Shown piece after piece: positions 17,314 to 26,139 of a DNA stretch of 64,000 nucleotides; within the stretch, counting starts at the first letter, position 1, and each line of letters starts with the position of its first letter. The translations under genes were made by a program, and so were the position numbers. Under the pieces are notes generated by a model, which saw only the letters and a list, made by a program, of their open reading frames with translations, was not told the origin of the DNA and made no database searches. Origin of the DNA: Rikenella microfusus DSM 15922 (GTDB lineage: Bacteria > Bacteroidota > Bacteroidia > Bacteroidales > Rikenellaceae); NCBI RefSeq assembly GCF_000427365.1, contig NZ_KE386488.1, positions 1,054,001 to 1,118,000 of the forward strand, in the 5' to 3' direction.

Positions 17314-18756
17314 ATGAAACACATTCCAGAATGGGCCGCCCTGACGGCAGTGGCGGCCGCCCTGCCCCTCTCCGCGGCCGGCAAAGGCCGGAAAGCCGCT
17401 CCCGCGCCGGTCGATACCGCAGCCCGAAATCTCCCGAACATCGTATTCGTGCTGACCGACGACCTCGGTATCGGCGACATCGGCGCCTACGGCCAACGGA
17501 CCATTCCGACCCCGAATATCGACTCGCTGGCCCGCGCCGGCATGCAATTCATGCAACACTACTCCGGCTCCACCGTTTCGGCCCCCAGCCGCGCCGTGCT
17601 GCTCACCGGCAAACACACCGGCCATGCGGGTGTGCGCGGCAACGACAGCCGCACGCTGGAAGACGGCACCGTCTACGACTATTCGCTGCCGGCCGAAGAG
17701 ACGACCGTGGCCGAGATTCTTCGTTCGAAAGGCTACGCCACCGGCATCACCGGCAAATGGGGCCTCGGCGGGTATCCGGAAGAAGGAGGGGTAGGAAACC
17801 AGGGCTTCGACTACTTTTTCGGCCATCAGGCGCAGGTCGATGCGCATCACTATTATCCGAAGAAACTTTACGAAAACGGTACGAAAATCGAACTGGACGG
17901 CACGCAGTATTCCGACGAGCTGACCACGCAGAAAGCGCTGGCTTTCATAGACCGTAGCGTCGCCGCCGGCAAGCCGTTCTTCCTCGAATTCGCCACCACC
18001 CTGCCCCATGCCGAACTGGTGCTGCCCGAAGAGGAGATGAAGCCCTTCGAAGGCAAATTCCTCGAAACGCCGTTCGAAGGGGGCTGGTACGGCGCACAAC
18101 CGCAGCCGCGGGCCGCTTTCGCCGCCATGGTGAAACGCATCGACGACAACGTCGGACGGCTGACGGCCAAACTGCGCGAAACGGGACAGCTGGAAAACAC
18201 GATTTTCATCTTCAGCTCGGACAACGGCACCCACGTCGAAGGCGGCCACGACCCCAACTATTTCAACAGCAGCGCCTTGTTCCGCGGCACCAAACGCGAC
18301 ATGTACGAAGGGGGCATCCGCACGCCGTTCATCGTAGCATGGCCGGGTCATATCGAGCCGGGCAGCGTGAGCTATCATGTGTCGGCGTTCTGGGACTTTC
18401 TCCCTACCGTGTGCGACATCGTCGGGGCCGACGTGCCGGAAGGCGTGGACGGCATCTCGATGCTGCCGGAATGGACGGGAGAGGGCGAACAGCCGAAACA
18501 CGACTACCTCTATTTCGAATTCCACGAGGAGGGAGGCAAACAGGCCGTGATCCGCGACAATTGGAAACTGATCCGGCTGAATGCCAAACAACTTTCGAAA
18601 GACCCGTCGAAGGTGAAATACGAACTTTACAACCTCTCGCGCGACCCGAAGGAGCTGCGCGACGTGGCATCGAAATACCCGGGCAAAGTCACCGAACTGA
18701 AAGCGATCATGGACCGTTCGCGCACCGTGTCGGAAAATTCGGCCTGGAACTTCTAA
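17314..18756 (+). CDS. Exported serine-type sulfatase
   Basis: A 480-residue alkaline-phosphatase-superfamily sulfatase with an N-terminal export segment (ALTAVAAALPLSAAG). Metal-binding D49-D50 lie in FVLTDDLG. The signature TVSAPSRAVLLTG places the residue to be converted to formylglycine at Ser89, so this is a serine-type enzyme that requires an anaerobic sulfatase-maturating enzyme (anSME), not present here. GITGKWGLGG and FSSDNGTHVEGGHDPNYF supply further active-site residues. It would remove sulfate esters from glycans such as mucin or glycosaminoglycans; the exact substrate cannot be told. The WbqC-like gene starts 4 bp after the stop, suggesting translational coupling. Confidence 0.93.
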   Translation: MKHIPEWAALTAVAAALPLSAAGKGRKAAPAPVDTAARNLPNIVFVLTDDLGIGDIGAYGQRTIPTPNIDSLARAGMQFMQHYSGSTVSAPSRAVLLTGKHTGHAGVRGNDSRTLEDGTVYDYSLPAEETTVAEILRSKGYATGITGKWGLGGYPEEGGVGNQGFDYFFGHQAQVDAHHYYPKKLYENGTKIELDGTQYSDELTTQKALAFIDRSVAAGKPFFLEFATTLPHAELVLPEEEMKPFEGKFLETPFEGGWYGAQPQPRAAFAAMVKRIDDNVGRLTAKLRETGQLENTIFIFSSDNGTHVEGGHDPNYFNSSALFRGTKRDMYEGGIRTPFIVAWPGHIEPGSVSYHVSAFWDFLPTVCDIVGADVPEGVDGISMLPEWTGEGEQPKHDYLYFEFHEEGGKQAVIRDNWKLIRLNAKQLSKDPSKVKYELYNLSRDPKELRDVASKYPGKVTELKAIMDRSRTVSENSAWNF

Positions 18757-18760
18757 ACCG

Positions 18761-19417
18761 TTGCAGACTGTGTTGGTTACGACCGCTTATTTAGGCAACA
18801 TACAGTATTTCGGCAAGCTGGCGGCGGGGGCGAGGATCGAAGCGTACGAAAATTTCCAGAAGCAGACCTACCGCAACCGGGCCGAAGTGATGACGGCGGC
18901 CGGGGTACGCACCCTGAGCGTGCCGGTGGAGTGGGACCACCGGGCCAAGATGCCGATCCGCGCGGTGCGGATCGATTACAAACTGCCCTGGCAGCGGGAA
19001 CATTGGCGGACTTTGCAGGCCGCCTATTCGGCGGCCCCCTATTTCGACCACTACGCCGAAAAGCTGGCGCCCTTCTACGACAGCGCGTACCGGCCGCAGA
19101 CATTGTGGCAACTGAACGAAGCGCTGACGCGGTTGCTGCTGGAGTTGTTCGGCCTGCCGGACACGCTGCGGTTCACGGAAGCCTACCGGCCGCCCGTGCC
19201 GCCGGACGAAGCGGTACGGGCGGGCGACTTCCGGGAGGTGATCTCGCACAAACCGCGGCTGAAAAGGCCCGACCCGACGTTCTCGGCTCCGGAATATTAC
19301 CAGGTCTTCGCCGACCGCATCCCTTTCGCGCCGAACCTTTCGGCCGTCGATCTGCTTTTCTGCGAAGGCCCCGGCGCGGGGCGGATCATTCGGGAGAGCG
19401 TCGCGGCACGGGAATAA
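18761..19417 (+). CDS. WbqC-like family protein
   Basis: A 218-residue protein starting with VLVTTAYLGNIQYFGKL, the N-terminal block of the WbqC-like family, and containing SVPVEWDHRAKMPIRAVRIDYKLPWQREHWRTL. The family occurs in O-antigen and glycolipid loci of some bacteria, but its biochemical role is not settled. The start codon appears to be TTG at 18761; GTG at 18770 is a close alternative. The stop of the sulfatase lies 4 bp upstream, so expression is probably coupled to it. No other surface-polysaccharide genes are adjacent. Confidence 0.85.
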   Translation: MQTVLVTTAYLGNIQYFGKLAAGARIEAYENFQKQTYRNRAEVMTAAGVRTLSVPVEWDHRAKMPIRAVRIDYKLPWQREHWRTLQAAYSAAPYFDHYAEKLAPFYDSAYRPQTLWQLNEALTRLLLELFGLPDTLRFTEAYRPPVPPDEAVRAGDFREVISHKPRLKRPDPTFSAPEYYQVFADRIPFAPNLSAVDLLFCEGPGAGRIIRESVAARE

Positions 19418-19494
19418 TCCCCCCTCGACCTCCCCCGTGTGCGCCCTTCGCGAGCACCCCTGAAGATGTGGCGCTTAACAAGAACACCCGTTTT

Positions 19495-20886
19495 ATGGCA
19501 AAACTGAAAAAAAGCTATTTCTGTACCGCCTGCGGCAACGAATCCCCCAAGTGGGTCGGCAAATGCCCCGCCTGCGGAGCCTGGAACACCTATACCGAAG
19601 AGATCGTCGCCGCCAAGAGCAGCCCCCTGACGACCAACAACTTCTTCAGCGCTTCGGCCTCCTCCGGCGAACGCAACCGCCCCATACCGGTGCACCGGGT
19701 CGAACGCAGCGCCCTGCAACGCATCGACCTGCTCAACCACGAAGCGAACCGTGTGCTCGGCGGCGGACTGGTGCCCGGATCGCTCGTGCTGCTGGGCGGC
19801 GAACCCGGTATCGGAAAATCGACCCTCGCCCTGCAAATCGCCGTGCGGATGGCCGATACGCCGATCCTTTACGTGTCGGGCGAAGAGAGTCCCGAACAGA
19901 TCAAAATGCGGGCCGACCGCATCGGCGTGAGCAACGAGCAATGCCTGCTGCTGAGCGAGACTTCGCTCGAAAATATCATCACGCAGCTGACCGAAACCGC
20001 ACCGGAACTGGTGGTGATCGACTCTATCCAGACGCTGTATTCCGAACGGGTCGAATCCTCGCCGGGCAGCGTCAGCCAGGTACGCGAGTGCGCCGCCATG
20101 CTGCTCAAATACGCCAAAGAGACGCGGGTGCCCGTGCTGATGATCGGGCACATCACCAAGGAAGGTTCCATCGCGGGGCCGAAAATCCTGGAACATATCG
20201 TGGACGTGGTGCTCCAGTTCGAAGGCGACAGCAACAACGCTTACCGTATCCTGCGCAGCATCAAGAACCGTTTCGGGGCCACGAACGAGATCGGGGTGTT
20301 CGAAATGCTGAACGACGGTTTGCGCGAGGTGGACAATCCGTCGGAGATACTGGTCTCGCATTACGACGAGCCGCTCAGCGGCATCGCCATCGGGGCGACG
20401 ATCGAAGGCGTGCGGCCTTTCCTGCTCGAAACGCAGGCGCTGGTGAGCACGTCGGCCTACGGCACGCCGCAGCGGTCGGCCACCGGCGTGGATTACAAAC
20501 GGCTCAACATGCTGCTGGCGGTGCTCGAAAAACGGCTGGGATTCAAATTGGGGACCAAAGACGTGTTCCTGAACCTCGCGGGCGGTTTCCGGGCGGCCGA
20601 CACGGGGCTGGATCTGGCCATTATCGCGGCGATCATCTCGTCGGGGCTGGACATCGCCCTCGACCCGGACATCTGTTTCGCAGGCGAGGTCGGGCTGTCG
20701 GGCGAAGTGCGTCCGGCGTCGCGGACGGAACAACGCGTTTCGGAGGCGGCCCGGTTGGGATTCAGGACCGTCGTGGTTTCGGGCTACGCCCGCAAAGCGC
20801 TGAACCATGCGCCAAAAGGGATCGAAATCATCTATGTGAACCGGGTGGACGAGCTGGCCCGGCGGGTGTTCGGCAATCGCCCGTAA
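19495..20886 (+). CDS. radA: DNA repair protein RadA
   Basis: RadA is a RecA-like DnaB-type helicase that processes recombination intermediates. The 463-residue protein has the N-terminal zinc finger C10-x2-C13..C24-x2-C27 (CTACGNESPKWVGKCPAC), Walker A at about 102-110 (GEPGIGKST), Walker B in LVVIDSIQT, the RadA-specific KNRFG motif near residue 257, and a Lon-like C-terminal domain. The longest frame begins 188 codons upstream inside the WbqC-like gene, but ATG 19495 gives the canonical MAKLKKSYFCTACG start. Confidence 0.97.
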   Translation: MAKLKKSYFCTACGNESPKWVGKCPACGAWNTYTEEIVAAKSSPLTTNNFFSASASSGERNRPIPVHRVERSALQRIDLLNHEANRVLGGGLVPGSLVLLGGEPGIGKSTLALQIAVRMADTPILYVSGEESPEQIKMRADRIGVSNEQCLLLSETSLENIITQLTETAPELVVIDSIQTLYSERVESSPGSVSQVRECAAMLLKYAKETRVPVLMIGHITKEGSIAGPKILEHIVDVVLQFEGDSNNAYRILRSIKNRFGATNEIGVFEMLNDGLREVDNPSEILVSHYDEPLSGIAIGATIEGVRPFLLETQALVSTSAYGTPQRSATGVDYKRLNMLLAVLEKRLGFKLGTKDVFLNLAGGFRAADTGLDLAIIAAIISSGLDIALDPDICFAGEVGLSGEVRPASRTEQRVSEAARLGFRTVVVSGYARKALNHAPKGIEIIYVNRVDELARRVFGNRP

Positions 20887-21190
20887 AGACGAACAGCGAA
20901 AACCGAAAGGAGAGGATTCCCGCTATGACTGTGGGAGACAATTGTTTAGAGTCATCGTCTTCCCGGCCTTGGCGTAGTTCTCCCTGATCGGCCCTGCGGT
21001 GCCGGGCGGCACCGCAGGGCCGGGACTCCGCACCAATCGAGGGGGCGGCGCGGGCCGAAAAACCATCGGCCAAAACTACCGGTAGTTCCCATGTACATAA
21101 TCGGGGCGTCGAGAATCAGGCATGGGCATAAACCGGGGTAATTCCTATGGAATATAGCTGTCTGTGCCCGGGATCGTCTTCTGTTCGGAA
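20887..21190. other. Gene-free stretch between radA and the dsbD-like gene
   Basis: About 300 bp without a gene. A perfect 14-bp GC-rich inverted repeat (GGCCCTGCGGTGCC, 20990-21003 with 21008-21021) matches the core seen in elements near 655, 31045, 36335 and 41300. The adjoining GCCGAAAAACC / CTACCGGTAGTT segments and TACATAATCGGGG resemble, in inverse orientation, the element at 41091-41238. I read it as a decayed repeat. Confidence 0.6.
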
Positions 21191-21221
21191 AAAGGAAAAG
21201 GCGTCCTTTGCGGGACGCCTT
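21191..21221 (-). terminator. Terminator of the dsbD-like gene
   Basis: AAGGCGTCC (21198-21206) pairs with GGACGCCTT (21213-21221). On the minus strand the stem is followed by TTTCCTTTTT, giving a terminator 45 bp after the stop codon. Confidence 0.8.
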
Positions 21222-21265
21222 CGGTATTCGGGAAAAGCCGGAACTGTAACGGTCGGGCAGGTTCG

Positions 21266-23443
21266 TTATCTGGCCGACCGGGGCAGGGCTTCGTAGGCTT
21301 TCAGGCCCGACTCCAGGAAATTGATGAAACCGTTCACATTCAGGTCGTACGACCGCGGCGTCACCAGCGGCCGCCCCTCGTTGTCCAACAGCACGTAGTA
21401 CGGCTGCGCGTTGATCCCGAACCGTTCGATCTGGAACGACGCGTTGATTTTGCCCAGCGTCTTGCGCACCTTGCCGTCCGGCGTGGTCACCCACTCCTCT
21501 TCGGGCAGCTGTTTCTTGTCGTCCACATACAGCGCGACGATGACGTAGTTGTCCCGCAGCAGTTTCTGCACCGTCGCATCGCTCCATACGTTCGCCTCCA
21601 TTTCGCGGCAGTTCACGCAGCCGTGGCCCGTGAAATCGAGGAACACCGGCTTGCCCACCGCCTTGGCGTATTCCATCCCCTGCTCGTAGTCGAAGAAACC
21701 TTCCAGGCCGTGCGGCAGATGGAGGAAATCGCTGTACTTGGGCGCGCCGCCTTCGATTTTCGAACGGTCGAGCGACGACACGGCACCTGCGCCGGATCCA
21801 GACACACCATCCGCTGAAGATGCGGAAAGATTGAAGTCCATCGTGGAGAGCGGCGGCAGGTAGCCGCTCAGCGCCTTGAGCGGTGCGCCGAACATGCCCG
21901 GAATCAGATAGACCACGAACGCGAAGGTGACGATCGACAGGAACAGCCGTTTCACGCTCACGTATTTCGTGTCGCTGTCGTGCGCGAACTTGATTTTGCC
22001 CAGCAGGTAGAAACCGAGCAGGGTGAAGATCACCACCCACAGCGCGATATAGACCTCTCGGTCGAGCAGCCCCCAGTGGTAAGTCTGGTCGGCCACCGAG
22101 AGGAATTTCAGCCCCAGGGCCAGTTCGATGAAGCCCAGCACCACTTTGACCGAGTTGAGCCAGCCTCCGGATTTGGGCAGATTCCTGAGCAGCGACGGGA
22201 AAAAGGCGAAAATGGTGAACGGCAGCGCGAAAGCCGCCGAGAAAGCCAGCATCGTGAAGATCGGCTCCCAGATGGCCCCCTGGGTCGATTTCACCAGGAC
22301 TGTTCCCACGATCGGCCCAGTGCAGGAGAACGACACCAGCACAAGGGTCAGGGCCATGAAGAAGACCCCGACCAGACCGCCCTTGTCGGCCTTCGAATCG
22401 CTCTTATTGACCAGTTTCGAGGGCATCGTGATCTCGAACGCTCCGAAGAACGAAGCGGCGAAAATCATGAATATCAGGAAGAAAAGCACGTTGGGCAGCC
22501 AGTGCGTGGCCAGCCAGTTGAAAATATCAGCCGTTACCGAATCCCCGCCCACGAAGTAGGTGATGAGGATAATGGCCGCGATGGGCAGTGTATAAAGGGC
22601 TACGATGGAAATCCCGTAAAACGAGGCCATCATGCGCCCTTTGGCCTTGTTGTCGCTCCCTTTCATGAAGAAGCTGACGGTCATCGGTACCATCGGGAAG
22701 ACGCACGGGGTCAGCAGAGCCGCGAATCCCCACAGGATGGCTTCGATGATGATGCTCCAGAAGCTCTTGTTTTCGTTCTGCTGCAAGCCTTCGAACGATG
22801 CCTCGCCGGGTGCGGCCGGAGCGGCTGTCGTTACGGCTGCGGACGAATCGGGGGTTACCGCCATCGCGTCGTCGTTCACCATCCGTCCCGTCGGATCCGG
22901 GGTGGCCGGAGCGTTCGGATCGGCATTACCGGTCGTTGCGGGAGTGTCGGCGACCGGTGCGGTCTCGGCGGCGGTCGCCGTCGGGACGATCGTCACCGTA
23001 AAGTCTTCATCGGTCGGCGGCAGGCAGCTTTGGTCGTCGCAGGCCTGCCACTCGACATTCCCTTTGATCGCGATGGGTTTCCCGGCGGCGGCGAGCTGCG
23101 GCGAAACGTTGAATTTCTGCACGAACCGGGCGGATTTGGCGAAGTAGCCGATCTCCATGCCGAAGATCTCGTCCTGCACGCGAGTCGGCCGGGTTACCTG
23201 GACGATCCCGCCGTCGAGGGTTACGCCCTCCGGCAGTTCGAACGTGAAAGTCGTGGCGTTCGGCCCTCCGTCGTAGGGGCCCATGTCGTACATATGCCAC
23301 TCGCCGCTGATCGTGGCGGTTATTTCCGCCTGTTGTCCCGAAGCGGAGAACTTCCAGCTCACCGGGTTTTCGACCTGCGCCGCAGCGGTCGCCGTGCCGA
23401 AGATACCCAGCAGCAGGGAGGCGATCAGATTTCTGAATTTCAT
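21266..23443 (-). CDS. dsbD: DsbD-like thiol:disulfide interchange protein
   Basis: Carries electrons from cytoplasmic thioredoxin across the inner membrane to periplasmic thiol proteins. The 725-residue protein has a signal peptide (LIASLLLGIFGTATAAAQ); an N-terminal DsbD-alpha-like domain with a cysteine pair in EWQACDDQSCLPP; an Ala/Pro/Thr-rich linker at about 175-220; a membrane domain of about eight helices from about 230 to 520 with paired cysteines (TPCVFPM and SFSCTGP); and a C-terminal thioredoxin domain with GHGCVNCREME near 606. All three redox centres appear present. It precedes glnS in reverse order on the same strand with a 127-bp gap. Confidence 0.93.
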   Translation of the reverse strand: MKFRNLIASLLLGIFGTATAAAQVENPVSWKFSASGQQAEITATISGEWHMYDMGPYDGGPNATTFTFELPEGVTLDGGIVQVTRPTRVQDEIFGMEIGYFAKSARFVQKFNVSPQLAAAGKPIAIKGNVEWQACDDQSCLPPTDEDFTVTIVPTATAAETAPVADTPATTGNADPNAPATPDPTGRMVNDDAMAVTPDSSAAVTTAAPAAPGEASFEGLQQNENKSFWSIIIEAILWGFAALLTPCVFPMVPMTVSFFMKGSDNKAKGRMMASFYGISIVALYTLPIAAIILITYFVGGDSVTADIFNWLATHWLPNVLFFLIFMIFAASFFGAFEITMPSKLVNKSDSKADKGGLVGVFFMALTLVLVSFSCTGPIVGTVLVKSTQGAIWEPIFTMLAFSAAFALPFTIFAFFPSLLRNLPKSGGWLNSVKVVLGFIELALGLKFLSVADQTYHWGLLDREVYIALWVVIFTLLGFYLLGKIKFAHDSDTKYVSVKRLFLSIVTFAFVVYLIPGMFGAPLKALSGYLPPLSTMDFNLSASSADGVSGSGAGAVSSLDRSKIEGGAPKYSDFLHLPHGLEGFFDYEQGMEYAKAVGKPVFLDFTGHGCVNCREMEANVWSDATVQKLLRDNYVIVALYVDDKKQLPEEEWVTTPDGKVRKTLGKINASFQIERFGINAQPYYVLLDNEGRPLVTPRSYDLNVNGFINFLESGLKAYEALPRSAR

Positions 23444-23570
23444 AATGTTACTTAGTGTATGTGAAACAAGGTAAGGCGCGGGGATATTCGGGCCGGTCGT
23501 TCTGCACGGCGCTCCCCGCTGGCGCGGGTCTTAAGTTTTAACCGTTCGGACGAGCGTCGGGCAGCAGTTT

Positions 23571-25238
23571 TTATTTCGCTGCGATTTTGGCCCACGAGTC
23601 TTTGAGGGTCGCCGTTCGGTTGAACACCGGCACGCAGCCCGCCGAAGAGGGGGCGGTGTCGGCGCAGAAGTAACCCAGCCGTTCGAACTGGAACTTTTCG
23701 CCGGGTTGCGCTTCGCCCAGGGCCGGTTCGCACCACGCACGCACCGTTTTCAGCGAATCGGGGTTCAGGTTGTCGAGGAACGTGCCGCCTTCGGCCGTTT
23801 CGTCCGGATTCTCGGCGGCGAACAGGCGGTCGAACAGCATCACCTCCGCCGGTACGGCGTGCGGGGCCGACACCCAGTGGATGATGCCCTTGACCTTGCG
23901 TCCGTCGGACGAACCGCCGCCCAGCGAAAGCGGGTCGTAGGTACAACGCAGTTCGACGACCTCGCCCGATGCGTCTTTAATCACTTCGTCGCACCGGATG
24001 ATATAGCCGTAGCGCAGGCGCACTTCGCCGCCCGGCCGCAGGCGGAAGAATTTCTTCGGCGGTTCTTCCATAAAGTCGTCGCGCTCGATATAGACTTCGC
24101 GGCTGAACGGCACTTTGCGCCGCCCGGCTTCGGGATCTTCGGGATTATTGACGCATTCGACATACTCGGTCTGCCCTTCGGGGTAGTTGGCGATGACCAC
24201 TTTCAGAGGATTGAGCACGGCCATGCGCCGCAGGGCGGTCTTATTCAGGTCTTCGCGCACGCACCATTCGAGCAGCCCCAGGTCGATGATGTTGTCGCGT
24301 TTGGCGACGCCTACCTTTTCGGCGAACATGCGGATCGATTCCGGCGTGTAACCCCGTCGCCGCAGACCGCTGATGGTAGGCATCCGCGGGTCGTCCCAGC
24401 CGCTGACGTAGCCCTCTTTGACCAACTGGAGCAGCTTGCGCTTGCTCATCACTGTGTAAGTCAGGTTCAGCCGCGCGAATTCATACTGGCGGCTGGGGAA
24501 AATACCGAGTTTTTCGATAAACCAGTCGTAGAGCGGCCGGTGCACGTCGAATTCGAGGGTGCAGACGGAGTGCGTTATCTTCTCGATGGAATCGCTCTCG
24601 CCGTGGGCGTAGTCGTACATCGGGTAGATGCACCATTTGTCGCCCGTGCGGTGGTGGTGCGAGTGGATGATGCGGTACATCAGCGGGTCGCGCAGGAGCA
24701 TGTTCGGGTGGGCCATGTCGATTTTGGCCCGCAGCACTTTTTCGCCGTCCTTGTATTTGCCTTCGCGCATTTCGGCGAACAGGCGCAGGTTCTCTTCCAC
24801 GCTGCGGTCGCGCCACGGGCTGTTCACGCCGGGCCGGGTAACGGTCCCGCGGCCGATGCGGATCTCTTCCTGCGTCTGGTCGTCCACATAGGCGAGACCT
24901 TTCCGGATGAGTTCCACGGCCCATTCGTAAAGCTGTTCGAAATAATCCGAGGCGTAATGTTCTTCGGCCCACTCGAAACCGAGCCACCGGATGTCTTCCT
25001 TGATCGAATCGACATATTCCACGTCTTCCTTGACGGGATTGGTATCGTCGAAACGGAGGTTGCATTTCCCGCCGTATTTCTTAGCCAGACCGAAATTGAG
25101 GCAGATGGACTTGGCGTGCCCGATATGCAGGTAACCGTTGGGTTCCGGCGGGAAGCGGGTGTGTACCCGCGGTTCGCCGTCGGCGATGGATTTTTCGATG
25201 ATCTCTTCTATGAAGTTCAGCTTTTCGGGGCTTTCCAT
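23571..25238 (-). CDS. glnS: Glutamine-tRNA ligase
   Basis: Class I aminoacyl-tRNA synthetase charging tRNA-Gln directly. The 555-residue length matches bacterial GlnRS. HIGH is at residues 38-41 in [14 protein letters not shown], the KMSKS-equivalent is VMSKRKL, and RFDDTNP is the GlnRS/GluRS motif. The C-terminal anticodon-binding beta-barrel domain includes YIERDDF. Presence of GlnRS suggests direct glutaminylation rather than sole reliance on the GatCAB route. Confidence 0.96.
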   Translation of the reverse strand: MESPEKLNFIEEIIEKSIADGEPRVHTRFPPEPNGYLHIGHAKSICLNFGLAKKYGGKCNLRFDDTNPVKEDVEYVDSIKEDIRWLGFEWAEEHYASDYFEQLYEWAVELIRKGLAYVDDQTQEEIRIGRGTVTRPGVNSPWRDRSVEENLRLFAEMREGKYKDGEKVLRAKIDMAHPNMLLRDPLMYRIIHSHHHRTGDKWCIYPMYDYAHGESDSIEKITHSVCTLEFDVHRPLYDWFIEKLGIFPSRQYEFARLNLTYTVMSKRKLLQLVKEGYVSGWDDPRMPTISGLRRRGYTPESIRMFAEKVGVAKRDNIIDLGLLEWCVREDLNKTALRRMAVLNPLKVVIANYPEGQTEYVECVNNPEDPEAGRRKVPFSREVYIERDDFMEEPPKKFFRLRPGGEVRLRYGYIIRCDEVIKDASGEVVELRCTYDPLSLGGGSSDGRKVKGIIHWVSAPHAVPAEVMLFDRLFAAENPDETAEGGTFLDNLNPDSLKTVRAWCEPALGEAQPGEKFQFERLGYFCADTAPSSAGCVPVFNRTATLKDSWAKIAAK

Positions 25239-25497
25239 ACGTTTAAGTTTTTATATATCGTACAAATATACGGCTTTTTATATGTATGTACCCGCACCGA
25301 ACTGTCGCTTTTCTTCAGAAAAGCTCCGCAAAAGACTTTCGCGGATGCTAACGCATCCGGAATCCGCCGGGGGCGGGTTTTGCGGGCCGGAGGCCAGACA
25401 CGCCCGGACCGGGGTAGTTACAGCCCGGAAAGCCCCTCTGGGGCCTCTTTTTTCAAAAAGAGAACGGTTCCCTCCGGCACAATGCAAACAAAAGCCG
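25239..25497. other. Intergenic region with inverted-repeat element upstream of folB
   Basis: Divergent gap between glnS and folB. Positions about 25301-25468 form a repeat whose left end (ACTGTCGCTTTTCTTCAGAAAAGC) and inverted right end (ACCGTTCTCTTTTTGAAAAAAGAG) resemble each other and the arms of the element at 10435-10682, including GCGGATGCTAACGCATCCG versus GAGATGCTAGTGCATCTC. A GGGGTAGTTACAGCCCGG segment recurs near 50850. Confidence 0.65.
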
Positions 25498-25505
25498 TAG
25501 CTTTG
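25498..25505 (+). promoter_or_regulatory. Promoter -7 box of folB
   Basis: TAGCTTTG at 25498-25505, 21 bp upstream of ATG 25527, matches the TAnnTTTG consensus. No clear -33 TTG is visible; the upstream sequence is the end of a repeat element. Confidence 0.65.
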
Positions 25506-25526
25506 CAATCGAAAAACGACCGAGAA

Positions 25527-25892
25527 ATGAAAAAAACGACCATCGAACTGGAAAACATGGAATTCTACGCCTTCCACGGCCACTATGAAGAAGAACAGGT
25601 CGTCGGCAACCGTTTCCGCGTAGACCTCTCTTTCGACGTGGACGGCGAACGGGCGGCCCTGACCGACGAACTCGAAACGACCGTCAGCTACCTCGACGTA
25701 TACCAGTGCGTCCGCGAACAGATGGAGATTCCGTCTCACCTGCTGGAACACGTCTCGCGACGCATCGCGGAGACGCTCCGGGAACGTTTCCCCGCCATAT
25801 CGTCCCTGCGGCTGAAGGTCTCCAAAATGGCTCCCCCGCTGGGCGGTCCGGTGGAGAAAGTCAGCGTCTCGACCGAATGGCAAAACAGGTAA
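25527..25892 (+). CDS. folB: Dihydroneopterin aldolase
   Basis: Converts 7,8-dihydroneopterin to 6-hydroxymethyl-dihydropterin and glycolaldehyde in folate synthesis. The 121-residue protein has normal length and family blocks: LENMEFYAFHGHYEEEQVVGNRFRVDLSF, with the conserved FYAxHG segment and glutamate, and SYLDVYQCVREQM, LLEHVSRRIAE and KVSKMAPPLGGPVEKVSV. ATG 25527 is chosen from the family alignment and the promoter; the much longer open frame upstream is antisense to glnS. Confidence 0.95.
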   Translation: MKKTTIELENMEFYAFHGHYEEEQVVGNRFRVDLSFDVDGERAALTDELETTVSYLDVYQCVREQMEIPSHLLEHVSRRIAETLRERFPAISSLRLKVSKMAPPLGGPVEKVSVSTEWQNR

Positions 25893-25910
25893 CTATTTCA
25901 GGCAATCCGG

Positions 25911-26010
25911 TAGTATACCGAACCTGTTCGGCGGCGATTTTCCGCTATCGGCCCAGCGGCGCCGGCCGGTTGAGAGGAATCATTGCCCGGTTTCGGATAA
26001 AAGTCGCAGC
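25911..26010 (+). repeat. Decayed KA-family repeat between folB and the reductase gene
   Basis: TACCGAACCTGTTCGGCGG followed by ATTTTCCGCTATCGGC matches the minus-strand reading of 660-700. The right part GAATCATTGCCCGGTTTCGG matches the right part of the element at 36234-36402. The terminal repeat is only weakly preserved (AAAAGTCGCAGCG). Confidence 0.65.
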
Positions 26011-26096
26011 GCATCCGGCAACGCTCATAAATACAATGTATTAACTAAATGTTAATAAGTTTTTCGGGCAAGCGGCCCCGGCTCCGGAAAAGGGGC

Positions 26097-26104
26097 TATC
26101 TTTG
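26097..26104 (+). promoter_or_regulatory. Promoter -7 box of the ribonucleotide reductase gene
   Basis: TATCTTTG at 26097-26104, 36 bp upstream of ATG 26140. No -33 TTG stands out. I looked for cobalamin-riboswitch features in the 247-bp gap and did not recognise any. Confidence 0.65.
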
Positions 26105-26139
26105 CATACAATATCGAAAATATATAGTTTAAATACACC

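Noticed and set aside
18931-19494. N-terminal extension of radA suggested by the long open frame
   Set aside because: The extra 188 codons lie in another frame of the WbqC-like gene; RadA families begin with the zinc finger at ATG 19495.
25893-26139. Cobalamin riboswitch upstream of nrdJ
   Set aside because: I looked for B12-box-like segments and a regulatory hairpin and found only a decayed repeat and a promoter. A covariance model run would be decisive.
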